This document shows, piece after piece, positions 21,442-33,250 of a stretch of DNA of 64,000 nucleotides. Numbering within the stretch: the first letter of the stretch is position 1; every line of letters begins with the position of its first letter. The notes beneath the pieces were generated by a model. It did not search any database, was not told the DNA's origin, and was given only the letters and a program-made list of their open reading frames with translations. Source of the DNA: an alpha proteobacterium HIMB5 (GTDB lineage Bacteria > Pseudomonadota > Alphaproteobacteria > Pelagibacterales > Pelagibacteraceae); contig CP003809.1 in the NCBI GenBank assembly GCA_000299095.1, positions 1-64,000 of the forward strand, given 5' to 3'. The position numbers and the translations under genes are program-made.

Positions 21442-22728
21442 ATGAGTGAAAAAATTGTCGTTCCTGTTTTAGGCGAAAGTATTACTGAAGCCACCGTTGC
21501 TAAATGGTTAAAAAAAGAGGGTGATCATGTTGAAGCAGATGAGCCTATCGTAGAATTAGAAACGGATAAAGTAAATTTAGAAGTGCCTTCACCAATAGAT
21601 GGTGTTTTAAGTGAAATAGTTTCAAAAGATGGATCAACAGTTGAGGTTGGGGCTTTATTAGGGTCTATTAGTCAAAATGGATCTGCTACATCTCCAAAAC
21701 AACCCCAAGTAAAAAAAGAACCAGAAATTAAAAAAGAAAATAATGTTGTTAATTTAGAAACACCAAAGAAAAAAGAAATTAAGGTAGAAAAACAAAAAGA
21801 AGAAGATGCTCCTTTAAGATTAACAAAAGAGGTTAAAAAACCAAAATCTCCAACAAATTTAAATAATTCTAAACAGGTTTTATCTCCAGCAGTGAGAAAA
21901 ATGGTAGAAGAAAAAAAAATTGATCTAAGTAGAGTAAGAGGTTCTGGAAAAGATGGAAGAGTTTTAAAAGGAGACCTTATTAGTTTGATGGGGGCAAACC
22001 CACCACCTTCTGAAAGAAAAGCTCAATTTGGTGAAGAAGAAAGAATCAAAATGAGCAGACTAAGATTAACTATAGCGAAGAGATTAAAGCAGGCTCAAGA
22101 AAATGCAGCATTGTTAACTACATTCAATGAAGTTGATATGACAGGCATAATGGAAATGAGAAAAGAGAATCAAGAAGATTTTCAAAGCAGATATGGAATT
22201 AAATTAGGATTTATGTCATTTTTTGTAAAAGCTTGTGTGGCAGCTTTAAAAACATTCCCAGCAGTAAATGCAGAAATTGATGGAGAGGAAATCATTTATA
22301 AGAACTACTACAATATTAGTTTTGCTGTTGGAACAGACAAAGGACTTGTAGTGCCAGTTTTAAGAAATGCAGACGAACTATCTTTCGCGGACATCGAAAA
22401 AGATATTAAAGTAATTTCTGAAAAAGCTAGAGATGGAAAATTAACGATTGAGGATTTACAAGGTGGTACATTTACAATCAGTAATGGAGGTGTATATGGA
22501 TCAATGCTATCAACACCAATATTAAATTTGCCTCAATCTGGAGTTCTAGGAATGCACAATATTGTAGAAAGACCTGTTGTTGTAGATGGGGAAATTAAAA
22601 TAAGACCAATTATGTATTTAGCGTTATCTTATGATCACAGAATTATTGATGGAAAAGAATCAGTCTCTTTTTTAAAAATGGTAAAAGAGAACTTAGAAGA
22701 TCCAAGAAGGTTATTTTTAGATATTTAA
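21442..22728 (+). CDS. sucB: dihydrolipoyl succinyltransferase (E2 of 2-oxoglutarate dehydrogenase)
   Basis: 428 aa E2. The lipoyl domain occupies residues 1-77 with the lipoylated lysine K43 in [12 protein letters not shown]. It is followed by a Lys/Glu/Pro-rich linker (about 85-140), a peripheral subunit-binding domain (about 147-185, [18 protein letters not shown]) and the catalytic domain with the active-site SYDHRIIDG near residue 397. A single lipoyl domain and the succinyltransferase type fit SucB rather than the pyruvate E2. It lies directly between sucA and lpdA with essentially no gaps. Confidence 0.97.
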   Translation: MSEKIVVPVLGESITEATVAKWLKKEGDHVEADEPIVELETDKVNLEVPSPIDGVLSEIVSKDGSTVEVGALLGSISQNGSATSPKQPQVKKEPEIKKENNVVNLETPKKKEIKVEKQKEEDAPLRLTKEVKKPKSPTNLNNSKQVLSPAVRKMVEEKKIDLSRVRGSGKDGRVLKGDLISLMGANPPPSERKAQFGEEERIKMSRLRLTIAKRLKQAQENAALLTTFNEVDMTGIMEMRKENQEDFQSRYGIKLGFMSFFVKACVAALKTFPAVNAEIDGEEIIYKNYYNISFAVGTDKGLVVPVLRNADELSFADIEKDIKVISEKARDGKLTIEDLQGGTFTISNGGVYGSMLSTPILNLPQSGVLGMHNIVERPVVVDGEIKIRPIMYLALSYDHRIIDGKESVSFLKMVKENLEDPRRLFLDI

Positions 22729-24129
22729 ATGGCAGAAAAATTTCAAGCAGTTGTTATAGGTGGTGGTCCTGGTGGATATGTTTGCGCAATTAGATTGGCT
22801 CAATTAGGTTTAAAAACTGCATGTATAGAATCTAGAGGATCTTTAGGCGGAACATGTCTTAATGTTGGATGCATTCCTTCAAAAAGTTTACTAAATTTAT
22901 CTGAAGAATTTCATAAAGTTAAATCTTTATCAAACAAAGGTATAGAGGTTGGTGAAGTTAAATTGAATTTAGAAAAAATGATGAAGAGTAAGGATAAAGC
23001 AGTAACTGTTCTTACAAAAGGCGTAGAGTTCTTATTAAAGAAAAATAAAGTTTCTTACTTTAGAGGTCATGGAAGTTTTAAGTCACAAAATGAAATTTTA
23101 ATTAAAGATGAAAAAGGAAATGAAACTTTAATTGAGGCTGAAAAAACTGTCATAGCTACAGGTTCTGTGCCTGTATCGCTTCCAGGAATAGAATTTGATG
23201 AAGGTATAATTGTTTCATCTACAGGTGCATTAAAATTAAATAAAGTTCCAAAAAAAATGGTTGTAGTTGGTGGTGGTTATATTGGTTTAGAGATGGGATC
23301 AGTTTGGTCAAGACTTGGATCAGAAGTTCATGTTGTAGAATTTTTGGATCATATTACGCCTGGAATGGATAATGAGATTTCAAAAGAATTTATGAAAATA
23401 TTAAAGAAACAAGGAATTACTTTTCATATGCAACATAAAGTAGAAAAAATTAATAAAAATAATAGCGGCGCTGTTGTTTCTACTACAGATAAAGATGGTA
23501 ATAAAAAAGATTTTGATTGTGATGTTGTTCTAATTTCTGTGGGCAGAAAAGCAAACACTAATGGATTAAACTTAGATGTTACAGGTGTAGAACTTGATGA
23601 AAGAAACAGAGTAAAAACTGATAAAAACTTTCGAACAAATATGAACAATATTTATGCTATAGGTGACGTAATACAAGGACCAATGTTAGCTCACAAAGCT
23701 GAAGACGAAGGTATAGCTGTTGCAGAGATTATTGCAGGTCAATCCGGCCATGTTAACTATGATACAATTCCAGGAGTAGTTTATACGACACCAGAAGTCG
23801 CTTCTATTGGAAAAACAGAAGAGCAATTAAAAGAAAATAATATTGGTTATAAAATAGGTAAGTTTTCATTTATGGCGAACTCTAGAGCAAAAGCCATTGA
23901 CGATGCAGAGGGTTTTGTAAAAATTTTAGCTGATGAAAAATCAGATAGAGTTTTGGGTGCTCATATAATTGGACCACACGCTGGTGAGTTAATTGCAGAA
24001 ATAGGTATAGCAATGGAATTTGGTGCTAGCTCTGAAGATATAGCCAGAACTTGTCATGCACATCCAACTTTTTCAGAAGCTGTGAAAGAAGCTGCGTTGT
24101 CTGTAGACAAAAGAGCAATACACTCTTAA
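22729..24129 (+). CDS. lpdA: dihydrolipoyl dehydrogenase
   Basis: E3 flavoprotein that reoxidises lipoate for the 2-oxoglutarate (and possibly other) dehydrogenase complexes. FAD-binding GGGPGG at 11-16, redox disulfide C43/C48 in GGTCLNVGCIPSK, NAD-binding GGGYIGLEMG, and the C-terminal His-Glu dyad region HAHPTFSEA. 466 aa. It starts immediately after the sucB stop and ends the long plus-strand TCA run; a 63-base AT-rich gap follows. Confidence 0.97.
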   Translation: MAEKFQAVVIGGGPGGYVCAIRLAQLGLKTACIESRGSLGGTCLNVGCIPSKSLLNLSEEFHKVKSLSNKGIEVGEVKLNLEKMMKSKDKAVTVLTKGVEFLLKKNKVSYFRGHGSFKSQNEILIKDEKGNETLIEAEKTVIATGSVPVSLPGIEFDEGIIVSSTGALKLNKVPKKMVVVGGGYIGLEMGSVWSRLGSEVHVVEFLDHITPGMDNEISKEFMKILKKQGITFHMQHKVEKINKNNSGAVVSTTDKDGNKKDFDCDVVLISVGRKANTNGLNLDVTGVELDERNRVKTDKNFRTNMNNIYAIGDVIQGPMLAHKAEDEGIAVAEIIAGQSGHVNYDTIPGVVYTTPEVASIGKTEEQLKENNIGYKIGKFSFMANSRAKAIDDAEGFVKILADEKSDRVLGAHIIGPHAGELIAEIGIAMEFGASSEDIARTCHAHPTFSEAVKEAALSVDKRAIHS

Positions 24130-24192
24130 TTAAAAATATATAAATCATTAACTTTTAATTTAGCTATTATTAGGATATTTTTTTGAATTGCT

Positions 24193-24777
24193 ATGAATAG
24201 TGATTTATTCAATAAAATATATAATGAATTAGATCTTTTATGGGAAAAAAATTCAATACTATCAAATTTTGTTGAATTACCTCAGGCTTTAAATTTCAAT
24301 AATATAAAAAGTAATTACATTAAATCTGCAAAAAAATTTTATAATTGGAAAATAGATACTAAAAAAAATAGCAATATTCATAATTTGATTAGAGAACTTT
24401 CTCCAAAAATTAATTGGAAGCAAAATTACAGTGAAAAAGATGTAGGAAAAAAATTTTTGGAAAACTTTTGTTATTTTGAGTTTATTGGTCCCGAAGGTAT
24501 TTTTATATCAAATGAAATAAGTGTTTATTTTATATTTTTTGATAAAAACACATTTTATACGTGGCACCATCATGAAGCGGAAGAAATATATTTTGTATTA
24601 AGTGGTAAGGCGAAATTTGAGAGTTATGGAGATAAATCAGAAATTTTGGGACCAAATCAAGCTAGATTTCACAAAAGTTTTCAACCTCACTCATTAACAA
24701 CGCAAGAAGATAAATGTTTATCAATTGTGGTATGGAGGGATAAACTTGATTCAGAGGTTTCAGTAGTAAAAATATAG
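24193..24777 (+). CDS. cupin of the DMSP lyase family (DddQ/DddL-like)
   Basis: 194 aa protein whose C-terminal half is a metal-binding cupin. H125-x-H127-xxx-E131-x6-G138 is an exact cupin motif 1 (WHHHEAEEIYFVLSG), and the second half has H160, P165-H166 and a conserved VVWRDKL end. W124, Y133 and the terminal WR fit my memory of the DMSP lyase cupins DddQ and DddL, and the length (about 195-200 aa) matches DddQ better than the 130-aa SAR11 enzyme DddK. The N-terminal 100 residues are helical and unmatched to other cupin families I know. Lyases of this group split DMSP into dimethyl sulfide and acrylate. It stands alone between lpdA and priA. A ChrR-type or other cupin is the main alternative. 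Confidence 0.65.
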   Translation: MNSDLFNKIYNELDLLWEKNSILSNFVELPQALNFNNIKSNYIKSAKKFYNWKIDTKKNSNIHNLIRELSPKINWKQNYSEKDVGKKFLENFCYFEFIGPEGIFISNEISVYFIFFDKNTFYTWHHHEAEEIYFVLSGKAKFESYGDKSEILGPNQARFHKSFQPHSLTTQEDKCLSIVVWRDKLDSEVSVVKI

Positions 24778-24793
24778 ACTTATTATCATAAGA

Positions 24794-26749
24794 ATGAAAT
24801 TTCCAATTCTTTTACCTAATATTTTCAATCATCCATTTACTTATGAAAGTGATATTAAATTAGATATTGGAGATTATGTAGAGGTTCCATTTGGTAAGTC
24901 AAAAATGACAGGTATTGTTTGGAATGAATTTGAAAAAAAGAGTAACAAAAATTTTAAAGTAAAAAAGATTATTAAAAAATTAAATTTACCAAAATTAAAT
25001 AAAAATTTTATTCAGTTTTTGAATAGTTTTTCTGACTATAATTTAATTCCAAAAGGGATGTCATTAAAATTACTATTATTGAGCAGCAACGCTATAGAAA
25101 AAGGAGACCTTAAAAAACTTGAAGAATTTAAAAAGTTACAAAATCCATTAAATTTTGAATTAAATAATGAACAACATAAATCACTCAAAGAAATGAATAA
25201 ATTAAATGATAGATTTAGAGTTCATGTGTTACAGGGAACAACAGGGTCTGGAAAAACTATTGTTTATTTTTATGCATTAAAAGAAATTTTATCAAATAAT
25301 AATCAAGGCTTAATATTGTTACCAGAAATTGGATTAACCAATCAATTTGAAAAAAAATTTTATGAATTTTTTGGTTTTAAACCAGCTATCTGGCATTCAG
25401 GAATTTCAAAGAAAAAAAAAGAAATAATTTGGAATGGTATTGCAACAGGAAAGATTAAAGTTGTTATTGGTGCAAGGTCATCAATGTTTTTGCCTTTTAA
25501 AAATTTAAAGATGATTGTTATTGATGAGGAACATGATCAATCATTTAAACAAGATGAAGGAGTTATTTATCATGCAAGAGATATGGCAATATTAAGAGCT
25601 TCTTATGAAAATATTCCTGTCAACTTAGTTACAGCAGTACCTTCAGTTGAAACTTTTGAAAATATAAAAAAACAAAAATATTCGGTTTCAAAATTAAAAA
25701 AAAGATACAAAGATGCTTCTTTACCAAAATATGAAATAATTAATTTAAATAATACAAAATTAGAAAAACAATCATGGTTATCAAATGAAATTATAAATAG
25801 AGTAAATGAACATTTAGATAAGAAAGATCAAATTTTATTCTTCTTAAATCGTAGGGGATTTTCACCTAACGTAATATGTAAAAAATGTTTTAAAAAATTT
25901 GAATGCCCTTATTGTTCGATTAATTTAGTTTATCATAAATCATCAAATAATCTTTTATGTCATTACTGTGGCCACAAAACATCTCTAAATAGGGATTGCA
26001 ATGAAGATGGAAAATGCGATTATTATTTTAGTGGACCTGGGGTTGAAAGAATCTACGAAGAAGTTAAGAAAAAGTTTCCAAAAAGATCTATTGAGATTTT
26101 CTCAAGCGATACAATGAATAAAAAAAGTTCTAAAGAAAAATTAGAAAAAATTATTGATAATAAAATTGAAATTTTAATTGGCACACAGCTTATTTCAAAA
26201 GGTTTTCATTTCCCAAGTCTCAATTGTATAGTTGTAGTCGATATTGATTTTTCAACACAAGGACATGATTTGAGAGGTGCTGAAAAGAATTTACAATTAT
26301 ATCATCAACTTTCTGGGAGAGCTGGTCGAACTGGTAATCCTGCAACTGTATATTTCCAAACTTATAATAAAAATATTAAGATGGTTTCAGATTTAACAAA
26401 TGAAAATCCAGAAATTTTTTTAGAAAAAGAAATTCAAATTAGAAAAACAAATAACTTACCCCCATTTCAAAGATTTATTTCTCTAATATTATCTGGGAAA
26501 GATCAGACAAAATTAAAAAAAGAGTCTTTTAAATTAAAAGAATCTCTTCAAAATAAAATTTCAGGAAAAATATTAGGTCCTGTGAATGCTCCTATCTATA
26601 AAATCCAAGGGAAATTTAGGATAAGATATTTAATTAGAGGATCAAAAACTATAAAATTGCAAAATTCATTATCAGAAATAATCTCAAAATATAAGTTTCC
26701 AGCTGGAATAAAACTTTCAGTTGATGTTGATCCGATTACCTTCAATTAA
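24794..26749 (+). CDS. priA: primosomal replication restart helicase PriA
   Basis: Superfamily 2 DNA helicase that reloads the replisome at stalled forks. An N-terminal DNA-binding domain (about 1-110) is followed by Walker A TTGSGKT near residue 152, DEEH in VIDEEHDQSFKQDE near 250, and the helicase C-domain with the SGRAGRTGNP motif VI region. The zinc-ribbon region has CKKC, CPYC and CHYC, but the fourth pair is C-x5-C instead of the usual CPxC. 651 aa is somewhat short for PriA but complete. It starts 16 bases after the cupin gene. Confidence 0.95.
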   Translation: MKFPILLPNIFNHPFTYESDIKLDIGDYVEVPFGKSKMTGIVWNEFEKKSNKNFKVKKIIKKLNLPKLNKNFIQFLNSFSDYNLIPKGMSLKLLLLSSNAIEKGDLKKLEEFKKLQNPLNFELNNEQHKSLKEMNKLNDRFRVHVLQGTTGSGKTIVYFYALKEILSNNNQGLILLPEIGLTNQFEKKFYEFFGFKPAIWHSGISKKKKEIIWNGIATGKIKVVIGARSSMFLPFKNLKMIVIDEEHDQSFKQDEGVIYHARDMAILRASYENIPVNLVTAVPSVETFENIKKQKYSVSKLKKRYKDASLPKYEIINLNNTKLEKQSWLSNEIINRVNEHLDKKDQILFFLNRRGFSPNVICKKCFKKFECPYCSINLVYHKSSNNLLCHYCGHKTSLNRDCNEDGKCDYYFSGPGVERIYEEVKKKFPKRSIEIFSSDTMNKKSSKEKLEKIIDNKIEILIGTQLISKGFHFPSLNCIVVVDIDFSTQGHDLRGAEKNLQLYHQLSGRAGRTGNPATVYFQTYNKNIKMVSDLTNENPEIFLEKEIQIRKTNNLPPFQRFISLILSGKDQTKLKKESFKLKESLQNKISGKILGPVNAPIYKIQGKFRIRYLIRGSKTIKLQNSLSEIISKYKFPAGIKLSVDVDPITFN

Positions 26750-26768
26750 TGGCTTAAAAAAAGACTTT

Positions 26769-26797
26769 TTGACATAATGTGCGACTTGAAGATACGT
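26769..26797 (+). promoter_or_regulatory. possible promoter of the atp operon
   Basis: The 110-base gap between priA and atpH contains a perfect -35 hexamer TTGACA (26769-26774). The best -10 candidates 16-18 bases downstream (GATACG, ATACGT) are poor. A small inverted element around GTCGAC (26796-26801) lies just after it. The gap is one of the larger ones in the window and precedes a highly expressed operon, so a promoter is expected, but the exact -10 is unclear. Confidence 0.35.
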
Positions 26798-26859
26798 CGA
26801 CCATATGTTAATTAAACCGTGTTTTTTAAATAAAATTACTTCATTAATAGGTAAATAAA

Positions 26860-27417
26860 TTGAGTTCGAATAGCGATTTTTCAAATACTTCTTCAAAAAG
26901 ATACGCTCTAGCTTTGTTTGAATTATCAGATGAGTCAAAAAAATTAGATGTAATTGAAGAACAAATTAATGCAATTTTACAATTAATTACAGCAAGTAAA
27001 GATTTTAATAATTTAATTAAAGATCCAACTACTAACCAAGATGATCTAGTAAAAGTGATCACAAAAATTTCAGATAATTTTAAATTAGATGATTTGATTA
27101 AAAACTTTCTTATATTTTTAGTGAATAAAAGAAGATTTTTCTATGTTGAGCAAATAATGAAGGGTTTTGTTGAAATTTGTTCAGAAAAAAGAGGTGAACT
27201 TAAAGCTGAATTAAAATCTGCAAAAGAACTTTCAGGTGATGAATTAAACAAAATTACTGATGAGCTAACAAAAAATTTTAGTTCAAAAATAAAATTAAAC
27301 TATAAACATGACAAAAGTTTAATTGGAGGTTTAATTGTACAAGTAGGCAGTACAATGGTTGATACTTCCATCAAAAATAAACTACAACAAATCGAAAATA
27401 GAATGATAGAGGCATAA
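26860..27417 (+). CDS. atpH: F1 ATP synthase delta subunit
   Basis: OSCP-type stator subunit linking F1 to the b-subunits. 185 aa with the N-terminal six-helix domain (SSKRYALALFELS) and the C-terminal KHDKSLIGGLIVQVGSTMVDTSIKNKL signature. The start codon is TTG; no ATG occurs before the conserved RYALALFELS segment, so TTG at 26860 is the most reasonable choice. It opens atpHAGDC; the Fo genes (atpIBEF) are not here, as in other alphaproteobacteria. Confidence 0.94.
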   Translation: MSSNSDFSNTSSKRYALALFELSDESKKLDVIEEQINAILQLITASKDFNNLIKDPTTNQDDLVKVITKISDNFKLDDLIKNFLIFLVNKRRFFYVEQIMKGFVEICSEKRGELKAELKSAKELSGDELNKITDELTKNFSSKIKLNYKHDKSLIGGLIVQVGSTMVDTSIKNKLQQIENRMIEA

Positions 27418-28950
27418 ATGGAAATAAATCCTTCAGAAGTAACAAAGATATTAAAAGAGCAAATTAAAGATTTCGGAGATAAAGCCGAAGTATCAGAAGT
27501 AGGACAAGTTTTATCAGTTGGAGATGGTATTGCTAGAATATATGGACTAGATAATGTTCAGGCCGGAGAAATGGTCGAATTTTCTGATGGTTCAAAAGGA
27601 ATGGCCTTAAACTTAGAAAGTGAAAATGTTGGTGTTGTAATTTTTGGTGATGATAGAAACGTTAAAGAAGGAGACGTTGTTAAAAGAACTGGAAATATTG
27701 TTGATACACCAGTGGGAAAAGAATTATTAGGAAGAGTTGTTGATGGTTTAGGAAATCCAATAGATGGCAAAGGTGCATTTGATAAGAATGTTAAGAAAAC
27801 TAGAGTTGAAGTAAAAGCACCTGGTATTATTCCAAGAAAATCTGTGAGTGAACCGATGCAAACAGGTTTAAAGTCAATTGACAGTTTGGTGCCAATCGGA
27901 AGAGGGCAAAGGGAATTAATTATTGGTGACAGACAAACAGGTAAAACTGCAGTTGCAATTGATGCAATTATTAATCAAAAGAAAATTAACGAGTCTGGTG
28001 ACGAAAAACAAAAATTATATTGTATTTACGTTGCGGTAGGACAGAAGAGATCAACTGTTAGACAGATACAAAAAACTCTAGAAGAAGCTGGGGCAATGGA
28101 ATACACAACGATTGTTGCTGCCACTGCATCTGACTCAGCTCCATTGCAATTTTTAGCTCCTTATACTGGTTGTGCAATGGGAGAGTTCTTTAGAGATAAT
28201 GGTATGCATGCTTTAATCATTTATGATGATTTATCTAAACAAGCAGTTGCTTATAGACAAATGTCACTTCTTTTAAGAAGACCTCCAGGAAGGGAAGCTT
28301 ATCCAGGTGACGTTTTTTATTTGCATAGTAGATTGTTAGAACGTGCTGCAAAACTAAGTGATGAACATGGCGGCGGTTCTTTAACAGCATTACCGATCAT
28401 TGAAACTCAGGGTGGTGACGTTTCTGCTTTTATTCCAACTAATGTAATCTCAATTACAGATGGTCAGATTTTCTTGGAAACAGAATTATTTAACCAAGGA
28501 ATTAGACCTGCAATTAACGTTGGATTATCCGTATCAAGGGTTGGATCATCTGCTCAAACGAAGGCCATGAAAAAGGTTTCAGGATCTATGAAACTTGAAT
28601 TAGCTCAGTATAGAGAGATGGCAGCTTTTGCTCAATTTGGATCTGATCTAGATGCATCTACTCAGCAACTTCTAAATAGAGGATCAAAATTAACAGAGTT
28701 ACTTAAGCAAAAACAATATTCACCTATGACTGTGGCAGAACAGGTAATTTCAGTATTCTGTGGAGTAAAGGGATATTTAGATGATATTGAACTTAAAGAT
28801 ATCGCAAACTTTGAAACAAAAATTATTGAGAAGTGTAAATCAGATAAACCAGAGATAATTGAGTCTATTCAAAGCTCGGGTAAACTTGAAGAAGATACTG
28901 AAAAACTTCTTGTGGATCTAGTTAAACAATTAAAAGAAAGCTTAAAATAA
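27418..28950 (+). CDS. atpA: F1 ATP synthase alpha subunit
   Basis: Non-catalytic nucleotide-binding subunit. The Walker A GDRQTGKT is at 170-177. The beta-barrel N-domain, the VAxTASDSAP segment and the alpha-subunit signature [14 protein letters not shown] are all present. 510 aa. It begins immediately after the atpH stop and leaves 6 bases before atpG. Confidence 0.98.
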   Translation: MEINPSEVTKILKEQIKDFGDKAEVSEVGQVLSVGDGIARIYGLDNVQAGEMVEFSDGSKGMALNLESENVGVVIFGDDRNVKEGDVVKRTGNIVDTPVGKELLGRVVDGLGNPIDGKGAFDKNVKKTRVEVKAPGIIPRKSVSEPMQTGLKSIDSLVPIGRGQRELIIGDRQTGKTAVAIDAIINQKKINESGDEKQKLYCIYVAVGQKRSTVRQIQKTLEEAGAMEYTTIVAATASDSAPLQFLAPYTGCAMGEFFRDNGMHALIIYDDLSKQAVAYRQMSLLLRRPPGREAYPGDVFYLHSRLLERAAKLSDEHGGGSLTALPIIETQGGDVSAFIPTNVISITDGQIFLETELFNQGIRPAINVGLSVSRVGSSAQTKAMKKVSGSMKLELAQYREMAAFAQFGSDLDASTQQLLNRGSKLTELLKQKQYSPMTVAEQVISVFCGVKGYLDDIELKDIANFETKIIEKCKSDKPEIIESIQSSGKLEEDTEKLLVDLVKQLKESLK

Positions 28951-28956
28951 TCAAAA

Positions 28957-31252
<2,296 letters not shown>

Positions 31253-31253
<1 letters not shown>

Positions 31254-31645
31254 TGAGTGAAGAGTTTAAAATAGAAATAGTAAATCCAGAGCAATCATTT
31301 CTTTCAAAAGAGGATGTTACTGAGGTGATCGTTCCAGCCTATGAGGGTGAAATGGGTATTTTAAAAGATCATATTTCTATTATCTCATTTTTAAAACCGG
31401 GGATCATAAAAGTGAACTCTAAGTCTGGTGAAGAAAGTTTTTATGTTGAGGATGGAATTGTTGAATTTAAAGATAACAATCTTTCAATTCTAACAAGTTC
31501 CATCTTTAATATGAAAGATATGAATGGTGACAAGAAAGCAGAGATGTTAAAATCTGCAGAGGAAGCATCAAATAACGCAGAAATAACTGATCAAGCTAAA
31601 TTTATTATTGATCAAAAAATTGAAGTTTTAAAAACTATCAATTAA
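31253..31645 (+). CDS. atpC: F1 ATP synthase epsilon subunit
   Basis: 130 aa, with the N-terminal beta-sandwich (KIEIVNPEQSFLSKEDVTEVIVPAYEGEMGILKDH) and a shortened C-terminal helical part. Links rotor to c-ring and can regulate ATP hydrolysis. The last 8 bases overlap the convergent nudix gene on the other strand, leaving no space for an intergenic terminator at the end of the atp operon. Confidence 0.95.
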
Positions 31646-32114
31646 TAATTTTTTCAACTTTTCTTTGAACTTCCTGATATAAATCTAGCTTAAAATTAAC
31701 AACTAATTTTGTAATTTCACTAAGCTCAACCCACTTCCACTCCAAAAATTCCGGATGTTTTGTATTTATGTTGATTTCACTATCTTCTCCAATAAATCTC
31801 ATTACAAACCATTTCTGAGTTTGTCCTTTATACTTACCTTTCCATATTATTCCTAAAAGATGATCTGGTAGATTATAAGTAATAAATCCATCTAACTCTT
31901 TGATTAGCTCGACAGACTTTATACTTGTTTCCTCATCTAATTCTCTAAACGCAGCAGTTAAGAAATCTTCATTTTTATCTACACCACCTTGAGGCATTTG
32001 CCAAAAATTTTTAGGATTGTCTATTCTTCTAGCTACAAAAACTTTATTATTTTTGTTCAAAACAACAATGCCAACACCACTTCTATAAGGTAGATCTTGA
32101 AATTCTTTCTTCAT
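31638..32114 (-). CDS. rppH: RNA pyrophosphohydrolase RppH-type Nudix protein
   Basis: 158 aa Nudix hydrolase. The Nudix box G-x5-E-x7-REL-x-EE occupies residues 43-65. The PYRSGVGIVVLN start, the FWQMPQGGVD segment and a C-terminal EWKWVELSEI match RppH/invasion-associated IalA proteins, which remove pyrophosphate from 5' triphosphate mRNA ends to trigger decay; diadenosine polyphosphates are another possible substrate. It starts at the last base of ctpA (overlap) and converges with atpC. Its neighbourhood beside ctpA and atpC is usual in alphaproteobacteria. Confidence 0.9.
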   Translation of the reverse strand: MKKEFQDLPYRSGVGIVVLNKNNKVFVARRIDNPKNFWQMPQGGVDKNEDFLTAAFRELDEETSIKSVELIKELDGFITYNLPDHLLGIIWKGKYKGQTQKWFVMRFIGEDSEININTKHPEFLEWKWVELSEITKLVVNFKLDLYQEVQRKVEKIIN

Positions 32115-33250
32115 TAACCGTTAAGAAGTTTTAATGCGTAATTTAGTTGATTGTCAGTTTCAGTTTTTATTTTGAATTCATTTCCTTCTTCATTAATTTC
32201 AATATCAGGTGTTACACCAACTTCAGAAATTGAAGTACCAGAAGGAAGATAATATTTTGCGATTGTTAATCTTATTGCACCTTCATTTCTCAAAGGAATA
32301 ATGGATTGTACTGATCCTTTTCCATAACTATTTTCACCTAAAATAATTGCTCTTTTATGATCTTTTAAAGCTCCAGCAACAATTTCTGAAGCTGAAGCTG
32401 AACCATAGTTAATTAATACTATTAGTGGTTTACCCCCAGTTAAATCACCATCTCTTGCAAACCATTTTCTATTTTCAGATGCTTTTCTGCTTTTCGTAGA
32501 AACAATTTCACCATTATCTAAAAAATAATCTGTGATCTTAATTGCTTGTGAAAGAAGTCCACCAGGATTATTTCGTAGATCTAATATAAATCCTTTAAGT
32601 TTTTTTTCATTATTTAGATCATTTATTCTTTTTTTTATTTGTTGAGCGCTATTCTCGTTGAACGAAGTCAATCTCAAATATCCAATATTTTTATCAAGCA
32701 AATCTGATTTTACAGATTGAATTTCAATTATTTCTCTAGTTAAAGTGAATGTTAATGCTTTCTTAACTCCTCGTCTTCTAACTGTTAATTCAATATCAGA
32801 ACCAACTGGTCCTCGCATAATTTCTACAGCTTCAGTAAGAGTTTTTCCTTGAACTTGTGTATCATTAATTTTTACAATGTAGTCTCCTGCTTTTAATCCT
32901 GCTCTTGATGCAGGCGTATCATCTAATGGGGTGATTACTTTTACAACACCAGCCTCCATACTAACTTCTATTCCTAATCCACCAAATTCACCACTAGTCT
33001 CAGTTTGCATTTCTTCAAAATTTTCTGGTGACAAATATGCAGAATATGGGTCTAAAGATTGAAGAAGCCCATTAATTGCAGAGTCCATACTTTCAGATTG
33101 ATTGATATCCTCAACATATTCTTCATTAATTTTTTCGAGCACTTCTCCAAAAAGATCAATTTTTTTATAAATATCGCTTTCACTTGAAATTGCTAAAGTT
33201 GAATTTAAAAATAAAAATAAAGCTAAGGTAAATATATAAACTTTTTTCAT
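32114..33250 (-). CDS. ctpA: C-terminal processing peptidase (S41) CtpA
   Basis: Periplasmic serine protease with a signal peptide (residues 1-20, hydrophobic core YIFTLALFLFL), a PDZ domain (about 86-165, with GGLGIEVSME and SRAGLKAGDYIVKI) and an S41 catalytic domain. The nucleophile lies in NYGSASASEI (Ser284-286 region) with the lysine K311 in ENSYGKGSVQ. 378 aa. It is expected to trim C-termini of envelope proteins. The start overlaps rsfS by 4 bases, and the stop overlaps rppH by one base. Confidence 0.94.
   Translation of the reverse strand: MKKVYIFTLALFLFLNSTLAISSESDIYKKIDLFGEVLEKINEEYVEDINQSESMDSAINGLLQSLDPYSAYLSPENFEEMQTETSGEFGGLGIEVSMEAGVVKVITPLDDTPASRAGLKAGDYIVKINDTQVQGKTLTEAVEIMRGPVGSDIELTVRRRGVKKALTFTLTREIIEIQSVKSDLLDKNIGYLRLTSFNENSAQQIKKRINDLNNEKKLKGFILDLRNNPGGLLSQAIKITDYFLDNGEIVSTKSRKASENRKWFARDGDLTGGKPLIVLINYGSASASEIVAGALKDHKRAIILGENSYGKGSVQSIIPLRNEGAIRLTIAKYYLPSGTSISEVGVTPDIEINEEGNEFKIKTETDNQLNYALKLLNG

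Noticed and set aside
24130..24192. Promoter of the DMSP-lyase-like gene
   Set aside because: TATTAT at 24165-24170 could be a -10, but no acceptable -35 at 16-18 bases; too weak in AT-rich DNA.
26750..26859. Small RNA or terminator in the priA-atpH gap
   Set aside because: Only A/T tracts and a 6-base palindrome are visible; no stable stem with a U-run, so only a weak promoter is proposed.
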